A stretch of 33,347 nt of DNA from an uncultured Variovorax sp. Lineage in GTDB: Bacteria; Pseudomonadota; Gammaproteobacteria; Burkholderiales; Burkholderiaceae_C. Under the pieces are notes generated by a model. The model was given only the letters and a program-made list of their open reading frames with translations, was not told the DNA's origin and did no database searches. Both the position numbers and the translations under genes were made by a program. The stretch covers positions 1-33,347 of the forward strand of contig CAJYQC010000102.1 in the NCBI GenBank assembly GCA_913776885.1. The letters are read 5' to 3'. This document shows, piece by piece, positions 14,332-24,397 of the stretch. Numbering within the stretch: the first letter of the stretch is position 1; each line of letters starts with the position of its first letter.

Positions 14332-15105
14332 ATGAGTGCATTCAGCGAAGAACGCGTCCTGAGCGTCCACCACTGGACCGATCGCCTGTTCACCTTCACC
14401 ACCACGCGCGACCCGGCGCTGCGCTTCTCGAACGGTCATTTCACGATGATCGGCCTGAAGGTCAACAACAAGCCGCTGCTGCGCGCCTACAGCATCGTGA
14501 GCCCGAACTACGAGGAGCATCTCGAGTTCCTGAGCATCAAGGTGGAAGACGGCCCGCTGACCTCGAAGCTGCAGCACATCCAGGTGGGCGACACCATCAT
14601 CGTGGGCCGCAAGCCCACCGGCACGCTGCTGATCGACTACACGCTGCCGGGCAAGCGCCTGTACCTGTTCGGCACCGGCACCGGCCTCGCACCGTTCATG
14701 AGCATCATCCGCGACCCGGAGACCTACGAGAAGTACGAACAGGTCATCCTGGTGCACGGCGTGCGCCAGGTCGACGAGCTGGCCTACCACGACCTCGTGA
14801 CCGACCACCTGCCCAAGCACGAATTCCTCGGCGAGATGATCGAGAAGCAGCTGCTGTACTACCCCACGGTCACGCGCGAGGAGTTCCGCAACCAGGGCCG
14901 CATCACCGACCTGATCGAGAGCAACAAGCTCACCGACGACCTGGGCCTGCCGCCGCTGAACGTCGAGGAAGACCGCGTCATGCTGTGCGGCAGCCCCGGC
15001 CTGCTGGTGGACCTGAAGCACATCCTGGAAAAGCGCGGCTTCAAGGAAGGCAACACCAGCACGCCCGGCGACTACGTGGTCGAGCGCGCCTTCGCAGAGA
15101 AGTGA
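14332..15105 (+). CDS. fpr: Ferredoxin--NADP(+) reductase
   Basis: This 257-aa flavoprotein exchanges electrons between NADPH and ferredoxin or flavodoxin in the cytoplasm. The start is ATG 14332 (MSAFSEERVLSVHHWTDRLF); a 32-codon upstream extension is low-complexity and lacks family similarity. The FAD-binding motif RAYSIVSP and the NADP-binding motif GTGTGLAPF are present, and the C-terminus is the bacterial-type VERAFAEK. Length is typical of subclass I bacterial Fpr. It is transcribed away from 6-hydroxynicotinate reductase and shares its upstream region. fpr is often a housekeeping or oxidative-stress gene, so the neighbour relation may be old synteny, but the reductase needs a low-potential donor and Fpr plus ferredoxin could provide it. 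Confidence 0.95.
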   Translation: MSAFSEERVLSVHHWTDRLFTFTTTRDPALRFSNGHFTMIGLKVNNKPLLRAYSIVSPNYEEHLEFLSIKVEDGPLTSKLQHIQVGDTIIVGRKPTGTLLIDYTLPGKRLYLFGTGTGLAPFMSIIRDPETYEKYEQVILVHGVRQVDELAYHDLVTDHLPKHEFLGEMIEKQLLYYPTVTREEFRNQGRITDLIESNKLTDDLGLPPLNVEEDRVMLCGSPGLLVDLKHILEKRGFKEGNTSTPGDYVVERAFAEK

Positions 15106-15150
15106 TGTCGGCTCCCCGGCTTTTCACGCACGTTGCGCGCGTAGCTCCAG

Positions 15151-15199
15151 CCCCCGTACGGGAGGCGCGCTCCGCCTTGGGGCGGTCCGGCGGCGACCG
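15151..15199. repeat. GC-rich palindromes between fpr and the TetR gene
   Basis: The 100-bp gap holds CCCGTACGGG (15153-15162), CCGCC-TTGG-GGCGG (15172-15185) and CGGTC-N7-GACCG just before the TetR start. They may be an fpr terminator or a small extragenic repeat; no T-tract follows. A clear ribosome-binding site for the TetR gene is not seen. Confidence 0.4.
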
Positions 15200-15205
15200 C
15201 CTGTA

Positions 15206-15955
15206 ATGGAACGCAAGGCTGCCGTCACCAAGCCGCAGCGCCGCACGGGCGTACGCGAGGCGGCCGCCCAGGCCACGCGCGACAGCATCCTGAAGGCCGC
15301 GACCAAGGTGTTCGCCAAGTACGGCTACGACGGCGGCAGCGTGGAGAAGATCTCCAAGGCCGCCAAGTCGTACGACCGGATGATCTACTACTACTTCGGC
15401 AGCAAGGAAGGCCTCTTCATCGCGGTGCTCGAAGGCATCTACCATCGCATGGACGACGCCGAGGCGGCCATCGCACTCGACACCTCGCGGCCGGTGGACG
15501 CGCTCACCGAAGTCATCCGCTTCGTGCTGGGCTACTACCGCAAGAACCCCGAGTTCGTCACGCTGCTCAATACCGAGAACCTGCACAAGGGCCGGCACAT
15601 TTCGAAGTCGCTGCGCGCGCGCGAGTACTCGTCGCGCGCGGTGGCGATCATCGCGGAGATCCTGGCGAGCGGCGCCGCGCAAGGCCTGTTCCGCAGCGAT
15701 CTGGTGGCGCGCGACATCTATCTGCTGATCGCCTCCACCGGCTACTTCTACACCTCCAACCGGCACACGCTCACCGCCTTCCTCGGCGAACCGCTGGAGT
15801 CGCCCGAGGCGATCGCGCACTGGGAAGACTTCGTGATCGAGACCGTGCTGCGCACCGTGCGCGCGGACGAAGTGCAGGACAACACACCACCCCACGAGGA
15901 AAGAACGAAATGGCAGAAATCGCAAGCGGCGGCAAGTCGGGCAAGGTCGTCATAA
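15206..15955 (+). CDS. TetR-family transcriptional regulator of the nicotinate island
   Basis: This 249-aa protein has an N-terminal TetR helix-turn-helix at about residues 25-70 (DSILKAATKVFAKYGYDGGSV...SYDRMIYYYFGSKEGLF) and a ligand-binding C-terminal half. The ATG at 15206 has no strong Shine-Dalgarno sequence. The last 46 bp overlap the enamidase start region, so the two genes are probably cotranscribed and translationally linked, which implies local regulation. The likely targets are the dyads at 14113-14152, a suggestion from proximity and symmetry. The C-terminal tail (about 20 residues, Lys/Arg/Ser/Ala-rich) lies in the overlap and is probably dispensable. A pathway intermediate such as 6-hydroxynicotinate is the likely effector, but this cannot be read from the sequence. 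Confidence 0.92.
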   Translation: MERKAAVTKPQRRTGVREAAAQATRDSILKAATKVFAKYGYDGGSVEKISKAAKSYDRMIYYYFGSKEGLFIAVLEGIYHRMDDAEAAIALDTSRPVDALTEVIRFVLGYYRKNPEFVTLLNTENLHKGRHISKSLRAREYSSRAVAIIAEILASGAAQGLFRSDLVARDIYLLIASTGYFYTSNRHTLTAFLGEPLESPEAIAHWEDFVIETVLRTVRADEVQDNTPPHEERTKWQKSQAAASRARSS

Positions 15956-17109
15956 AGAACATCGGGCTGCTGCTCTCGGGCGACATTGACAAGCCCATCC
16001 TAGATGCCGACACCATCGTCGTGAACGACGGGCTGATCGTCGCGGTCGGCAAGGAGAAAGACTGCGACCTCGAAGGCGCCGTCACCGTCATCGACGCGAA
16101 GAAGACCTGCGTTGCGCCCGGCCTGATCGACAGCCACGTGCACCCGGTGTTCGGCGACTGGACGCCGCGCCAGGGACAGCTCGGCTGGATCGACTCCACC
16201 ATGCACGGCGGCGTGACCACCATGATCTCCGCCGGCGAGGTGCACCTGCCCGGCCGCCCCAAGGACATCGTGGGCCTGAAGGCGCTGGCCATCACCGCGC
16301 AGCGCGCATTCGACAACTTCCGCCCCGGCGGCGTGAAAGTGCTGGCGGGCGCGCCCGTCATCGAGAAGGGCATGGTCGAGAGCGATTTCAAGGAGCTCGC
16401 AGAGGCCGGCGTGGGCCTGCTCGGCGAGGTGGGCCTGGGCTCGGTCAAGGCCGGCTACGAGGCCAAGGAGATGGTGGCCTGGGCGCGCAAGTACGGCATC
16501 CAGAGCACCATCCACACGGGCGGCCCCTCGATCCCGGGCTCGGGCCTGATCGACAAGGACGTGGTGCTCGAGGCCGACGCCGACGTCATCGGCCACATCA
16601 ACGGCGGCCACACATCTCTGCCCGAGGCCCACGTGTGCGAGCTGTGCGAGAAGAGCTCCCGCGCCATCGAGATCGTGCACAACGGCAACGAGAAGGTCGC
16701 CATCGCCGCGGCGAAGGCCGCGTTGGAGCTCAAGTGCCCGCACCGCGTGATCCTCGGCACCGACGGCCCCGCGGGCTCGGGCGTTCAGCCGCTGGGCATC
16801 CTGCGCATGGTGGCGATGCTGTCGTCCATCGCGAACATCCCGCCCGAGCTGGTGTTCTGCTTCGCGACGGGCAACACCGCGAAGATCCGCAAGCTCAACT
16901 GCGGCCTCGTCGAGGTGGGCCGCGCCGCCGACTTCGTCTTCATGGACCGCGCACAGCATTCGCCTGCACCGGGCCTGCTCGAGAGCGTGCAGCTCGGCGA
17001 CATCCCGGGCGTGGGCATGGTGATGATTGACGGCATCGTGCGCTGCGGCCGCAGCCGCAACACGCCGCCTGCGACCGAGATCCCGGTGGTCGTCTCGGGC
17101 GCGCACTGA
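15910..17109 (+). CDS. ena: Enamidase (6-oxo-1,4,5,6-tetrahydronicotinate amidohydrolase)
   Basis: This 399-aa amidohydrolase hydrolyses 1,4,5,6-tetrahydro-6-oxonicotinate to 2-formylglutarate and ammonia. It closely resembles the E. barkeri enamidase as I recall it: shared runs include HGGVTTMISAG, PGRPKD, GEVGLG, HTGG-SIPGS, HINGG and PLGILR. Expected binuclear metal ligands are H76 and H78 (DSHVHP), E173 (GEVGLG), H202 (IHTGG), H229 (GHINGG) and D285 (GTDGPAG). ATG 15910 has AGGAAAG upstream. The gene begins inside the end of the TetR gene. Downstream lies a convergent, unrelated operon. Among generic amidohydrolases (dihydroorotase, imidazolonepropionase) none shares these runs, so the specific name is well supported. 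Confidence 0.92.
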   Translation: MAEIASGGKSGKVVIKNIGLLLSGDIDKPILDADTIVVNDGLIVAVGKEKDCDLEGAVTVIDAKKTCVAPGLIDSHVHPVFGDWTPRQGQLGWIDSTMHGGVTTMISAGEVHLPGRPKDIVGLKALAITAQRAFDNFRPGGVKVLAGAPVIEKGMVESDFKELAEAGVGLLGEVGLGSVKAGYEAKEMVAWARKYGIQSTIHTGGPSIPGSGLIDKDVVLEADADVIGHINGGHTSLPEAHVCELCEKSSRAIEIVHNGNEKVAIAAAKAALELKCPHRVILGTDGPAGSGVQPLGILRMVAMLSSIANIPPELVFCFATGNTAKIRKLNCGLVEVGRAADFVFMDRAQHSPAPGLLESVQLGDIPGVGMVMIDGIVRCGRSRNTPPATEIPVVVSGAH

Positions 17110-17138
17110 GCGAACGCCCTCGCCGCCGCCGGCTGGCT

Positions 17139-17549
17139 TCAGCCGCCGCGGTGCGAGCGGAAGACGAGATAGCGCGCCGACAGGAAGTTGGCGCCCATGC
17201 CCGCAACGCTGCCGAGCGCCACGCCGAGCGCCGCGGCCCAGCGGCCCTCCACCCAGTGCAGCGTGAGCACGTAGGCGCCGTAGTTCAGCACCGCTCCGGC
17301 GGTCATGGTCGCGAGATAGCCCAGATATTCGCGCCAGACGGAACGGCCGGATGCGGCGCTGGCCGCGCTCGCAGCGAAGGTGTAGCGGCGGTTAAAGGCC
17401 CAGGTGGTCGTCGCGGCCGAGAGGAACGACAACACGCGCGCCGCATACCAGCCCAGCAGCGGCGCCAGCAGGTAGAGCACCACCACGTCGACCACGAGCC
17501 CGATCACGCCGACCACGGCGAAGGCCAGGAACTCGCGGCCGATCTTCAT
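17139..17549 (-). CDS. GtrA-family membrane protein
   Basis: This 136-aa integral membrane protein has four predicted transmembrane segments (starting FLAFAVVGVIGLVVDVVVLYLL, with later runs near ARVLSFLSAATTTWAF, YLATMTAGAVLNYGAYVL and AAALGVALGSVAGMGANF) and the family NRRYTF and YLVF motifs. GtrA proteins are thought to help move polyprenyl-phosphate-linked sugars across the inner membrane, for O-antigen or cell-wall glycosylation. The start is ATG 17549, overlapping the GT2 stop as ATGA. It is the last gene of a three-gene operon and is convergent with enamidase, 29 bp away. Confidence 0.9.
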   Translation of the reverse strand: MKIGREFLAFAVVGVIGLVVDVVVLYLLAPLLGWYAARVLSFLSAATTTWAFNRRYTFAASAASAASGRSVWREYLGYLATMTAGAVLNYGAYVLTLHWVEGRWAAALGVALGSVAGMGANFLSARYLVFRSHRGG

Positions 17550-18565
17550 CGAAGGCCGTCGGCGCCGCGGGCGGCCCGCTCGCGCACGCTCGGAATCGCG
17601 AGGTAGCTCAGCCGCTTGGCCTCGCGCCGCCCCAGGGTGATGGCCTGCATGATGACGCCGCATACGAAGGACAGCATCGCCGCCAGCATCGCGCCGGTCG
17701 ACAACACCGCCGTGGGGAGCCTGGGCACCAGGCCGGTGAGCAGGTAGGTCATGAACACCGGCACGGCCAGCGCGATCGACATCAGTGCCAGCAGCGCGCC
17801 GATGATCGAGAAGAACTGCAGCGGCCGTTCGCTCACGAACAGCTTGCAGATGGTCTTGAGGATGCGCCAGCCGTCGCGGTAGGTCGATAGCTTGCTCACC
17901 GAGCCCTCGGGGCGCGTGCTGTAGGCCGTGGCTTCCTCCGCATACGGCATGCGCAGCTCGAGCGCGTGCACGGTGAGCTCGGTCTCCGTCTCGAAGCCGC
18001 GCGACAGCGCCGGGAACGACTTGGCATAGCGCCGCGAGAACACGCGGTAGCCCGACAGCATGTCGGTGAGCCCGCCGCCGAAGAGCTGCGCCACCGCGCC
18101 CGTCAGCATGCGGTTGCCGAAGCGGTGGCCGGCGCGGTAGGTGTGCGCGTCCTGGCCGTCGTCCACGCGGCTGCCGACCACCATGTCGAGGTTGTCGCGC
18201 ACCAGGCGCTCGATGAGGCGCGGCGCGGCGCCAGCGTCGTAGGTGGCGTCGCCGTCGGCCATCACGTAAACGTCGGCATCGACGTCGGCGAACATGCGGC
18301 GCACCACGTTGCCCTTGCCGCGCAGGGCCACATGGGTGACGGTGGCGCCGGCCGCGCGCGCCACGGCAGCGGTGTTGTCGCTGGAGTTGTTGTCGAAAAC
18401 GTGGATGTCGGCTTCGGGCAGCGCGGCGCGAAAGCCCTGCACCACCTGCTCGATGGCCAGCGCCTCGTTGTAGCAGGGGATCACCACGGCGACGCGCAGG
18501 CCGCCGGCGGCATTGCCGCCATGGCCTTGCCGGATGCTGGTGGAGATGTCCGCGGCCTCGTTCAT
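17546..18565 (-). CDS. GT2 polyprenyl-phosphate glycosyltransferase
   Basis: This 339-aa family 2 glycosyltransferase resembles dolichol/undecaprenyl-phosphate sugar synthases. The catalytic domain begins VAVVIPCYNEALAIEQVV (about residue 25), with the FDNNSSDNT nucleotide-binding stretch and ADGDATYD as the DxD-type motif. The C-terminal third has two transmembrane segments (FFSIIGALLALMSIALAVP; LSTGAMLAAMLSFVCGVIM), typical of GtrB-type enzymes anchored in the inner membrane. ATG 18565 overlaps the stop of the GT-C gene, and its own stop overlaps gtrA, both as ATGA. The operon logic is: this enzyme loads a sugar on the lipid carrier, GtrA flips it and the GT-C protein transfers it. The sugar identity is unknown. 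Confidence 0.92.
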   Translation of the reverse strand: MNEAADISTSIRQGHGGNAAGGLRVAVVIPCYNEALAIEQVVQGFRAALPEADIHVFDNNSSDNTAAVARAAGATVTHVALRGKGNVVRRMFADVDADVYVMADGDATYDAGAAPRLIERLVRDNLDMVVGSRVDDGQDAHTYRAGHRFGNRMLTGAVAQLFGGGLTDMLSGYRVFSRRYAKSFPALSRGFETETELTVHALELRMPYAEEATAYSTRPEGSVSKLSTYRDGWRILKTICKLFVSERPLQFFSIIGALLALMSIALAVPVFMTYLLTGLVPRLPTAVLSTGAMLAAMLSFVCGVIMQAITLGRREAKRLSYLAIPSVRERAARGADGLR

Positions 18566-20373
18566 GGTGCGACGGGAAGGATACGGTAGACCCGGCTGCC
18601 GTCCTTCTGGTATTCGATGGCGAAGTACTTGTCGAAGTCGAGGCGCGCAGTGAACACCGGCGCTACCGAATCGGGCAGCACCACCGCGACGAAGCCCAGG
18701 CCCGAGAGCTTGCGCGCGAGGTCGCCGCCCGACAGCTTGCCGAAGTCGGTGTAGCGCCAGGGCCCGAGCGTGTCGCCCCAGATGGGGTTGGGGCCGTAGT
18801 AGATCGCCTCGTTCAGCGCGATCTGGTAGACGCGGCCCTTGGCGGTACGCCGCAGGTAGTCCATGACGGCGTAACCCGGCACATGCTTGCGCAGCACGGC
18901 TTCGCGGGCCTCGGGGGTGGTCGCGATCAGCGCGACCTTGGTGGCCGTCTGGCGCAGGGAAACCGCGGCCAGCACCGCCAACAGCAGCACGATCGCCCAA
19001 TCGCCCACGCGGGCGGGGGTGCGCGCAGTGACGGCTGCGGGAGGCACGTCGGCCGCCGAAGCCCTGGCCCCGGCCAGGCGGCCAAAGCCCGCGACGATCC
19101 AGCCGAACACCACCTGCCAGCCGACGGCCGCGATGGCCGCCAGCAGCGGGAACGAGGCCGTCAGGTAGCGCGGATAGCGCGAGGTCACGGCCCAGACGAT
19201 CACCGAGTACAGGCAGAACCAGCCGGCCGCGCGCACGGCCGCGGAGCGCTTCCACAGCGGGCTGAACGGCGCGAAGAACACCGACCACAGCAGCGCGTTG
19301 GGCAGCTCGGCATGCACGCGCACGTCGGCCACCTGCTGCACGTAGTCGGCCGGCGTCCATTCGGTGAAGCCGAACACGCGCGCGCCGATGGGGTTGAAGG
19401 GGTCGCCCGTCATGATGGCGTTGCGCGCGTACCAGTACACGCAGGGCAGCAGGAAGCAGGCGAACACCAGCGCCCAGGCCTTGAGGCTGCGCTCGTGGCG
19501 GAAGACGAAGGGCGCCACCAGCGGCAGGAAGATCAGCGCCTGGTACTTCGAGCCGGCCGCCAAGCCCAGGCAGAAGGCTGCGACACCGAGCCAGCGGATG
19601 CCGCCGTGCACCGGCTTGCCGATCTCGGATTCGCGCCACCACCACAGCGCCACGCAGGCAGAGAGCACGAAGAGGGCCACGCCCATGTCGATGAGCGCGT
19701 TGGAATAGTCGCCGAGCCCCAGCCAGATGGCCGCGCCGATGCACGCGGTGAGCCGGTCGGCATGCAGCATGCCGAGGCGATAGATCATGACCACCGACAG
19801 CGCCCCGGCCAGGCCGTTGAGGAAATGCGGCAGCACGTCGTCGCCCAGCTGCAACGCTGCGGCATACAACAGGTTGTAGTTGTACGGGAACCAGGGATAG
19901 CGCAGCCAGTCGTGGATGCCAAGCGAGCCGTGTTCCGCGACCTGCCGCGCATAGGGCAGGTGGTACATAAGCTCGTCGAATGCGATGGGCGGCGCCAGCG
20001 GTGCCGCCAGCGCGGGCAGTACGACCAGCGCCAGCGCGATCGCCGCGATGCGCTCGACGTAGCTCCAGGGCGCCGCGGGCGAGTTCGCGAGCAGGGTGCG
20101 CCGCTCGCGCAGCCAGGCAGGCAGCTGCAGCACGGCGGCTGCCACGCCCACGGCGACGATCGCCGCGGTCGCGCCCGTCTTGAAGACGCCGAAGATGGCC
20201 AGCGCCTGCAAGGCGCAGATGAAGACACCGACGCCGAGCGCCACGGCCATCGCGGCCTCGAGCCCCGCATCGCGGCGCGGCGGAGGCGCAAGACGGCCCA
20301 GCAGCGCGCGTCCATAGCCCCAGCAGCCCATCACGAAAACCGCCAGGGCCGCGTAGTGCGCGGCTGCAAACAT
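18562..20373 (-). CDS. GT-C (PMT/ArnT-like) membrane glycosyltransferase
   Basis: This 603-aa polytopic protein has about ten or more hydrophobic segments followed by a soluble C-terminal region (roughly residues 480-603). The first periplasmic loop contains PPIAFDELMYHLPYAR, whose acidic pair fits the GT-C catalytic motif. Such proteins transfer a sugar from a polyprenyl-phosphate donor to a lipid, glycan or protein outside the inner membrane. The start ATG 20373 (MFAAAHYAALAVFVMGCWGY) follows metH by 52 bp, and a hairpin-forming CGGCC/GGCCG stretch lies between them. It overlaps the GT2 gene by an ATGA junction. The acceptor is unknown; lipopolysaccharide decoration is the usual role. Confidence 0.87.
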   Translation of the reverse strand: MFAAAHYAALAVFVMGCWGYGRALLGRLAPPPRRDAGLEAAMAVALGVGVFICALQALAIFGVFKTGATAAIVAVGVAAAVLQLPAWLRERRTLLANSPAAPWSYVERIAAIALALVVLPALAAPLAPPIAFDELMYHLPYARQVAEHGSLGIHDWLRYPWFPYNYNLLYAAALQLGDDVLPHFLNGLAGALSVVMIYRLGMLHADRLTACIGAAIWLGLGDYSNALIDMGVALFVLSACVALWWWRESEIGKPVHGGIRWLGVAAFCLGLAAGSKYQALIFLPLVAPFVFRHERSLKAWALVFACFLLPCVYWYARNAIMTGDPFNPIGARVFGFTEWTPADYVQQVADVRVHAELPNALLWSVFFAPFSPLWKRSAAVRAAGWFCLYSVIVWAVTSRYPRYLTASFPLLAAIAAVGWQVVFGWIVAGFGRLAGARASAADVPPAAVTARTPARVGDWAIVLLLAVLAAVSLRQTATKVALIATTPEAREAVLRKHVPGYAVMDYLRRTAKGRVYQIALNEAIYYGPNPIWGDTLGPWRYTDFGKLSGGDLARKLSGLGFVAVVLPDSVAPVFTARLDFDKYFAIEYQKDGSRVYRILPVAP

Positions 20374-20425
20374 CAGCTTCTGAATAACGACTCCCGGTGT
20401 CGGACGGCCGCGCCGGCCGGCAGGT

Positions 20426-23164
<2,739 letters not shown>

Positions 23165-23275
23165 GGTTGGACTCGGAGGCAAAAGCGGTTATTCGTGCGC
23201 GGGTTGGGGGAGTCTATCGCCCTCCCATACGCCGCAGGCGCTGCAGGAGTAAGTCCGAATCATGAAAGGGAAAGT

Positions 23276-23289
23276 CCGGATCGATCCGG
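23276..23289. promoter_or_regulatory. 14-bp perfect palindrome in the metH-lipase divergent gap
   Basis: CCGGATCGATCCGG is a perfect dyad about 85 bp before the lipase start and 112 bp before metH. It could be an operator for either gene. No regulator next to it suggests a partner, so this is only a position of interest. Confidence 0.3.
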
Positions 23290-23373
23290 CCCGGTCGGTT
23301 TCGCAGAATGAAAAGTGCACGCTCGTTCGTTTTTGCGTGCCATCCCAACCGATCAACCCACAAGGGAGTTCCG

Positions 23374-24390
23374 ATGATTCGACCGGCCAAGAGGATTGCG
23401 GCGACGAGCACGAGGACCAGCACAAAGACCAGCACAAGGACGCCAGGCAGCAGCGACGGCTCGGTACGGCGGATGGCCGGCGCGCTCCTGGTGGGCGGCA
23501 TGCTCGCGCTCGCGCCCCTGGCTCAGAAGGCACAGGCAGCCGGCACCGGTGCGCAGACGGCCTATCCGATCGTGCTGGTGCACGGCATGCTGGGCTTCGA
23601 CACCATTGCCGGCATCGACTACTGGTACGGCATTCCGGGCGAGCTGCGCGCGCAGGGCGCGAAGGTCTTCGTCGCCGAGGTGGCGGCCACCAACAGCAGC
23701 GAGGTGCGCGGCGAGCAGCTGCTCAAGCAGGTCAAGGACGTGCTGGCGCTGACCGGCGCGAGCAAGGTCAACCTGATCGGCCATTCGCACGGCGGGCCCA
23801 CGGCACGCTACGTCTCGGGCGTGGCGCCGCAGCTGGTGGCTTCGGTCACCACGGTGGGCAGCCCGCACAAGGGCAGCAAGGTGGCCGACGTGCTCGGCAA
23901 CACCCTGCCCGACGGCAGCATCAGCCGTGCCGTGGTGGTGAGCGCGGTCAACGCGTTCTCCAGCCTCATCGGCATCTTCTCGGGCAACAACACGCCGCAG
24001 AACGGGTTGGGTGCGCTGAATTCGCTCAACACCGCGGGCTCCGCGAAGTTCAACGCCAAGTTCCCCGACGGCGTGCCCACCACCGCCTGCGGCAACGGGG
24101 CCGAGCTGGTCAACGGCGTGCGCTACTTCTCCTGGTCGGGCACGCAGCCGCTGACCAACGTCTTCGACGCCTCCGACTACCCGCTGTCGCTGCTGAGCGC
24201 GGTGCACGGCGAGCCCAACGACGGCCTCGCCTCGGCCTGCAGCTCGCACCTGGGCACCTACCTCGGCAGCTATAGGCAGAACCACCTGGACGAGGTCAAC
24301 CAGATGCTCGGGCTGCGCGACCTGTTCTCGGTGAGCCCGGTGACGCTGTACGTGAACCAGGCGGCGAAGCTGAAGCAGCTCGGCCTCTGA
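23374..24390 (+). CDS. Secreted triacylglycerol lipase (family I, foldase-dependent)
   Basis: This 338-aa enzyme is an alpha/beta-hydrolase of the Burkholderia/Pseudomonas lipase type that splits extracellular triglycerides. ATG 23374 follows AAGGGAG. The N-terminal region is long: residues 11-22 are TSTR-TSTK-TSTR, then a signal hydrophobic core (MAGALLVGGMLALAPLA) ending near AQAAG. The mature protein starts YPIVLVHGMLGFD (oxyanion loop). The nucleophile is Ser138 in GHSHGG; PNDGL and SSHLG supply the likely Ca/acid and His regions, and two cysteines (TTACG, ASACS) could form the family disulfide. Export probably proceeds by Sec and then type II secretion. A dedicated foldase gene follows 7 bp downstream, as usual for this subfamily. 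Confidence 0.92.
   Translation: MIRPAKRIAATSTRTSTKTSTRTPGSSDGSVRRMAGALLVGGMLALAPLAQKAQAAGTGAQTAYPIVLVHGMLGFDTIAGIDYWYGIPGELRAQGAKVFVAEVAATNSSEVRGEQLLKQVKDVLALTGASKVNLIGHSHGGPTARYVSGVAPQLVASVTTVGSPHKGSKVADVLGNTLPDGSISRAVVVSAVNAFSSLIGIFSGNNTPQNGLGALNSLNTAGSAKFNAKFPDGVPTTACGNGAELVNGVRYFSWSGTQPLTNVFDASDYPLSLLSAVHGEPNDGLASACSSHLGTYLGSYRQNHLDEVNQMLGLRDLFSVSPVTLYVNQAAKLKQLGL
23404..23439 (+). repeat. Three 12-bp in-frame tandem repeats in the lipase signal region
   Basis: ACGAGCACGAGG, ACCAGCACAAAG and ACCAGCACAAGG follow one another exactly and encode TSTR, TSTK and TSTR. The unit is a multiple of three, so gain or loss by slippage would alter the n-region of the signal peptide without a frameshift. 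Confidence 0.75.
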
Positions 24391-24397
24391 GGAGACG

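Noticed and set aside
17131-17145. Possible bidirectional terminator between enamidase and gtrA (CGGCTG-GCTT-CAGCCG)
   Set aside because: A short stem with no T-tract on either strand, overlapping the gtrA stop codon; too weak to annotate.
23165-23373. Cobalamin or SAM riboswitch upstream of metH
   Set aside because: I looked for a B12-box-like or SAM-type conserved core and saw none; the gap is also short for a divergent pair.
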